Source: an uncultured Opitutia bacterium
GTDB lineage: Bacteria > Verrucomicrobiota > Verrucomicrobiia > Opitutales > Coraliomargaritaceae
Assembly: GCA_937899295.1 (NCBI GenBank)
Contig: CALBPO010000200.1
Location: 1-10,940, forward strand
DNA length: 10,940 bases
Direction: 5' to 3'
The first letter of the stretch is position 1. Each line of letters starts with the position of its first letter. Under the pieces are notes generated by a model. That model worked only from the letters and a program-made list of their open reading frames with translations. It had not been told where the DNA came from and did not search any database. Positions 7,505-10,940 of this stretch are shown here, piece after piece. A program made the translations under genes and the position numbers.

Positions 7505-7534
7505 ATGAAGATCATGTTTACAAATACAATATGA
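7505..7534 (+). CDS. Possible nine-codon upstream ORF overlapping the nuclease start
   Basis: ATG at 7505 opens a frame reading MKIMFTNTI and stops at TGA (7532-7534), which overlaps the ATG of the downstream nuclease gene (7531-7533) as ATGA. This is the arrangement seen in translational coupling by termination and reinitiation, and the downstream gene has no Shine-Dalgarno sequence of its own. The mini-ORF also lacks one. A chance frame of this length is easy to obtain, so the call is tentative. Confidence 0.22.
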   Translation: MKIMFTNTI

Positions 7535-8892
7535 AGCTAATCGACCTCAACCGCCACGGCGAGATCGGCGCAAACTCAATGTTCGTACAAATCGGTAGCT
7601 TCAATATCTTGATCGATTCTGGGCTCAATCCGAAGAAACTTGGTTATGACGCTCTGCCTGACTTTGAGCCCATTGAGAAGATAGACCTAGACCTAATCGT
7701 TCTGACGCACTGCCACCTCGATCACCTCGGTTCCATGCCCATCGTGACGGCGCAATACCCGAAGACGCCCGTCATCACCACCGCGCCCAATGTCACCCTT
7801 GCGCCACGCATGCTGCGCAACTCGATCAACGTAATGAAGCGTCAGCGAGAGGAGCATGGCATCTCCGAGTATCCACTCTTTCTCCACCGCGATGTCGTTC
7901 AATTTAGTAAGCAGTTAAACATTCAGCGTTTTGGGCGCAGTGAAATCTATACTAAGGGGAAAGAACAGATCGAAGTAATCCTCCACCCCGCAGGACACGT
8001 AGCGGGCGCCGCTGCCGTCGAATTCATCTACAAGCATCGACGCATCGTCTTCTCTGGCGACATCCTCTTCGACGCTCAACGCACCCTCCCCGGCGCTCAA
8101 CTGCCATCGGGTCCATTGGACACCCTCATCCTCGAAACGACCCGTGGCGCCAAAGGTCGCGAGCCGGGCAAGACCCGTGCCTCCGAAGTCGATAAACTAA
8201 TCGAACAAATTGCTGCGATCCTGGAGCGCGGCGGCAGCTGCTTAATACCTGTATTTGCGCTTGGACGCATGCAGGAGCTCTTTAAAATAATTTACGAAGC
8301 ACGCAACGATGGCCGCTTACCAAAGTCAGCCATCCACGCCGCTGGACTCGGCATGGCGGTCTGCGAGCACTTCGATAAAATTCGCAAGCAAACCAACTTA
8401 ATCGATTTCGATATTAGAATGCTGGAAAAGATGGATGTCCGCTCCGTCGACCTCAATATGCGCCCGGGACGCGATCTCCCTCGCAAGGGCATTTACCTCG
8501 TGAGTAGTGGTATGATGGTTGAGCACACACCCTCCTACAAGATTGCTGCCTCGCTCCTTCCCCATTCAAACAATGGCCTCTGCTTCGTCGGCTACTGCGA
8601 CCCCGACACGCCAGGAGGACAGCTCCTAGAATCTCACGACAAAGAAACGACCTTCTTTTTCGATGCGCTCGACTACAACGCACCAATCCGTGCCAGCATC
8701 GATCAGTTCGACCTCAGCGGTCATGCCGACCGCAACGAACTACTCGAATATGCCGAACAAACCGAAGCCCGCGCCATCATACTAACCCACGGTGATCAAG
8801 GCGCACGCGATTGGTTTCAGACTCAATTCAAGGAGCGTCTCCCCAACACGAAGGTAATCGACCCCGAACCACTGCTCGAATACGAGGTCTAG
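7531..8892 (+). CDS. Metallo-beta-lactamase/beta-CASP RNA-processing nuclease
   Basis: A zinc-dependent nuclease of the RNase J/CPSF-73/Ysh1 superfamily, expected to cut or trim RNA in the cytosol. Metal ligands are complete: THCHLDHLGSMP (His60, His62, Asp64, His65), PAGHVAGA (His156), FSGDILF (Asp177) and LTHGD (His420). The beta-CASP insert lies at about 200-400: motif A acidic residue Glu202 in LETT, then SCLIPVFALGRMQEL (236-250), and motif B His398 in SGHAD. Motif C is His420, the form found in RNA-acting members; DNA-acting ones usually have Val. The customary STYG after motif A reads TTRGAKGR here. The 453-residue length fits the stand-alone YSH1-type proteins, without the extra C-terminal domain of RNase J. 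The N-terminus begins directly with the first beta strand, supporting this start. It diverges from the metal exporter. Confidence 0.9.
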   Translation: MKLIDLNRHGEIGANSMFVQIGSFNILIDSGLNPKKLGYDALPDFEPIEKIDLDLIVLTHCHLDHLGSMPIVTAQYPKTPVITTAPNVTLAPRMLRNSINVMKRQREEHGISEYPLFLHRDVVQFSKQLNIQRFGRSEIYTKGKEQIEVILHPAGHVAGAAAVEFIYKHRRIVFSGDILFDAQRTLPGAQLPSGPLDTLILETTRGAKGREPGKTRASEVDKLIEQIAAILERGGSCLIPVFALGRMQELFKIIYEARNDGRLPKSAIHAAGLGMAVCEHFDKIRKQTNLIDFDIRMLEKMDVRSVDLNMRPGRDLPRKGIYLVSSGMMVEHTPSYKIAASLLPHSNNGLCFVGYCDPDTPGGQLLESHDKETTFFFDALDYNAPIRASIDQFDLSGHADRNELLEYAEQTEARAIILTHGDQGARDWFQTQFKERLPNTKVIDPEPLLEYEV

Positions 8893-8897
8893 CTGGT

Positions 8898-8911
8898 TAG
8901 GCGCTTGCCTA
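8898..8911 (+). terminator. Small hairpin between nuclease and GH32 genes
   Basis: TAGGC and GCCTA form a perfect 5-bp stem around GCTT, six bases after the nuclease stop. There is no T-run, so read-through into the next gene is likely. Termination here is weakly supported. Confidence 0.2.
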
Positions 8912-8930
8912 TACTCACCATTGAATAAAT

Positions 8931-8938
8931 AGAGGAAA
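8931..8938 (+). promoter_or_regulatory. Shine-Dalgarno sequence of the GH32 gene
   Basis: AGAGGAAA lies about eight bases before the ATG at 8945, a good match to the anti-Shine-Dalgarno sequence at usual spacing. It is the only clear one in the window and fixes the start of the GH32 gene. Confidence 0.7.
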
Positions 8939-8944
8939 TTCACC

Positions 8945-10447
8945 ATGAGGAGTCTATTATATTTACCGCTAATTTGGGCAGTTCTGATTCCCAGTGGATG
9001 GGGATTTGTTGCCCCCGAAGTCGATAGTGCTTCCCCATTTTCCGGACACTACCAAGCCACCGACTACCAGGAAACCTATCGCCCACAGTTTCACTTTTCG
9101 CCTCGAAATGGGTGGATGAACGATATCAACGCCCTCTGGTATGTCGACGGCATCTACCACATGACCTACCAGTGGGGAACAAACAAAAGGGACGGAGGCT
9201 ATACCAGCAGCACAGACCTCCTCCACTGGAACGATCATGGACTTGCCCTCATTGGAAGGAGCAGCCATGCACGCGAAGCTGGCGCAAAACAAAATGTTTC
9301 AGGAGATCAGATTTATTCGGGAAGTGGGATCGTGGTCAGCGGACAGGTTGCCGCAAAAATTACAGGTTCACCGAAGCCCACCCTCATTACATTTTATACG
9401 GGCACAAAAGTGGGAACGTGTATTGCCTGGAGCAACGACCACGGGCAGACCTGGCATAATTACGAAAAAAACCCCGTCGCCCATCCCACTACTGGCGACA
9501 CCCCAAGGGACCCCTGTGTCATTTGGCATGAAGCAACAAAAAAATGGGTCTTAGCCATATATGAAAAAGGGACAACTTTTTACGGGTCGAAGGATCTGAT
9601 CACTTGGAAAAGGCTGAGCAACCTTCGTTTTGGCTTTGAATGCCCAGACCTAGTCGAACTCCCACTTGATGGCGATCCCGAGAAGATGAAGTGGGTCCTC
9701 TACGATGCCGCCGGTAAATACCTTGTGGGGCATTTTGATGGAACGCATTTTCTCGATGAGAATAAGTCCAAAGAGGACCTGTATATGGATGTTGGTCCGG
9801 ATTTTTATGCCGGTCAGACATTTTTTCCCCAGACACTGCCTGAAAAAAAATACATCCAACTAGCCTGGATGGACGAATGGAACGGTGGAATTGACGAGAA
9901 ACCATGGGAGCGAAACGCGACCTTTCCTGTCGAACTTGGATTGGTAAGCCGCGACGGTAAAATGCGGGTCACTCGCACTCCGATCGCCGGCATTAAAAAA
10001 CTCTACACCGGCAGCACGGTCCGCACCACCAACCAGAACCTAGACCACGAAAACATCCTCAAAGAAGTCCGGTCAAAAGCCTTCGACATGACCGTTAGCT
10101 TCGATTTGAAGGGTGCTACGGCAGAAGAAATTGTTTTCGAAATCGCCAGTATAAAGTATCGATACAACATCGCTGATCAGAAATTAATGTATCAGGGTGT
10201 TCAGAAAAATAAATTTGGTAGTAAGAATCCCCCCGCGCTAAGACCCGACTCGAACCAGATTCTTAAAATACGAATGCTCGTCGATTGGTCATCGATCGAA
10301 ATCTTCTCCGAAGAGGGCGTATTCTCCCTCAGCCATCATGTTGCCTTCAACCCGAAAGACGACAGTTTGAACCTTACTACAAAAGGAGGGAGTGTGAAGT
10401 TGCTCAGCCTCGAGCTGAATCAGATCAACTCCATATGGAAACAATGA
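8945..10447 (+). CDS. Secreted glycoside hydrolase family 32 (fructan/sucrose hydrolase)
   Basis: A GH32 beta-fructosidase (levanase, inulinase or invertase type) that splits fructose from fructans or sucrose, probably outside the cytoplasm. Residues 1 to about 23 are a signal peptide (short basic start, hydrophobic LLYLPLIWAVLI core). The five-bladed catalytic domain (about 45-345) carries the nucleophile motif as WMNDIN with Asp60, transition-state RDP at 188-190, and acid/base Glu232 in FECPDL. The C-terminal beta-sandwich (about 350-495) ends with KIRMLVDWSSIEIFSEEGVFS, the family's typical strand pair. The canonical WMNDPN has Ile in place of Pro, while all three catalytic acids remain. 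It has a clear Shine-Dalgarno sequence, unlike its neighbours, and stands 52 bases after the nuclease gene with no fructan transporter, fructokinase or regulator in view. Endo versus exo action and linkage cannot be told from sequence. Confidence 0.93.
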   Translation: MRSLLYLPLIWAVLIPSGWGFVAPEVDSASPFSGHYQATDYQETYRPQFHFSPRNGWMNDINALWYVDGIYHMTYQWGTNKRDGGYTSSTDLLHWNDHGLALIGRSSHAREAGAKQNVSGDQIYSGSGIVVSGQVAAKITGSPKPTLITFYTGTKVGTCIAWSNDHGQTWHNYEKNPVAHPTTGDTPRDPCVIWHEATKKWVLAIYEKGTTFYGSKDLITWKRLSNLRFGFECPDLVELPLDGDPEKMKWVLYDAAGKYLVGHFDGTHFLDENKSKEDLYMDVGPDFYAGQTFFPQTLPEKKYIQLAWMDEWNGGIDEKPWERNATFPVELGLVSRDGKMRVTRTPIAGIKKLYTGSTVRTTNQNLDHENILKEVRSKAFDMTVSFDLKGATAEEIVFEIASIKYRYNIADQKLMYQGVQKNKFGSKNPPALRPDSNQILKIRMLVDWSSIEIFSEEGVFSLSHHVAFNPKDDSLNLTTKGGSVKLLSLELNQINSIWKQ

Positions 10448-10533
10448 AATATCCGTAACTTATCTGTGCCCTGCTCTTGTAGATTCTACTTTCTATCCTT
10501 TCATCACTCTCCTGCCAGCCTCGAACTAACTCG

Positions 10534-10940
10534 CTACAAATCCAGCCCGTTCTTGAAATCCTTGGCATTCGCGGCATTTCTTCGGCGGTTATCTTGAACT
10601 AGTCGGGATTCGCATCCCCGAGCCCATTCGAAGAGGTCTTCGGGACGTAAGGCGATGGCGCCGTTGGCACGTACGGACTCTCTGACCATAAGGTCATTGC
10701 TGACTACAGTTGTATCGTGGGGATTTTTTACGCGAGCAACCATGCGCTCGATTACTCCGTCGGCAGATAAGGCGGCAGGCGCGTAGAGGTATTCGAAAGT
10801 CTTTACTTTGTAGGGGTGCTCGACTTCAAGTTTGTCGTTGCGGCTAGTTTCGCTTTGCTCTCTAGCCAGATTTCTTGTGGTGGGCCGGTTCGTTTTGTTG
10901 GCGGCTTTATGGATATCTTGGTCTTGCTCTTTGGCGTGCC
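10534..10940 (-). CDS. YacP-like NYN-domain protein, C-terminal part
   Basis: The frame enters from the right edge with no stop and ends at 10534, so only about 134 C-terminal residues are seen. The part from about 10800 downward resembles the end of YacP/Rae1-type NYN (PIN-like) endoribonucleases: FEYLYAP, then SADGVIERMVARV with a conserved-type acidic residue (10759-10761), TTVVSND with another (10693-10695), then a RANGAIALRPEDLFEW segment matching the 'GA..ls..eL' end of the fold. If right, it is a metal-dependent ribonuclease; in Bacillus Rae1 cuts mRNA in ribosomes. The visible 42 residues before this (10813-10940) are polar and charged, rich in Lys, Arg, Asn, Thr and Glu, and look like a disordered insert. 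It converges with the GH32 gene; the 86-base gap (10448-10533) has no clear terminator. Confidence 0.65.
   Translation of the reverse strand, partial: HAKEQDQDIHKAANKTNRPTTRNLAREQSETSRNDKLEVEHPYKVKTFEYLYAPAALSADGVIERMVARVKNPHDTTVVSNDLMVRESVRANGAIALRPEDLFEWARGCESRLVQDNRRRNAANAKDFKNGLDL

Overview
The window looks like ordinary chromosomal DNA from a Verrucomicrobiota-type bacterium, possibly an Opitutae/Puniceicoccales relative of marine origin. This is an inference from protein style and not a database match. The hints are a FabD with a GLSLGE nucleophile elbow, a long 'Bacteroidota-style' PurF of about 637 residues, a YacP-like NYN protein, a lone secreted GH32 fructan hydrolase, and start codons that mostly lack Shine-Dalgarno sequences. 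I see no rRNA, tRNA, CRISPR array, transposase or phage gene.

Layout, left to right. Positions 1-107 carry no gene I can support. fabD (fatty-acid synthesis) is on the minus strand and diverges from cysE (serine O-acetyltransferase, cysteine synthesis) on the plus strand. Their shared 157-base spacer holds candidate promoters for both and two interleaved inverted repeats beside the cysE -35 box. Next on the plus strand is a 745-residue fusion of a CPA-type Na+(K+)/H+ antiporter, an RCK/TrkA-N-like domain and a C-terminal PTS EIIA type-2 domain. It converges on purF (first step of purine synthesis, minus strand). Upstream of purF on the same strand is a cation diffusion facilitator metal exporter.

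Divergent from the metal exporter, on the plus strand, is an RNase J/CPSF-like metallo-beta-lactamase/beta-CASP nuclease. A nine-codon upstream reading frame overlaps its start codon. It is followed after 52 bases by a secreted GH32 enzyme with a clear Shine-Dalgarno sequence. The window closes with the C-terminal part of a minus-strand YacP-like NYN-domain protein that runs off the right edge.

Most genes are core metabolism or housekeeping and do not form one pathway. The most distinctive items are the antiporter-RCK-EIIA fusion, which suggests that a phosphorelay acts directly on cation/proton exchange, the regulatory-looking fabD/cysE spacer, the possible coupled mini-ORF before the nuclease, and the WMNDIN variant of the GH32 nucleophile motif. 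I did not find a multi-gene novel system here.
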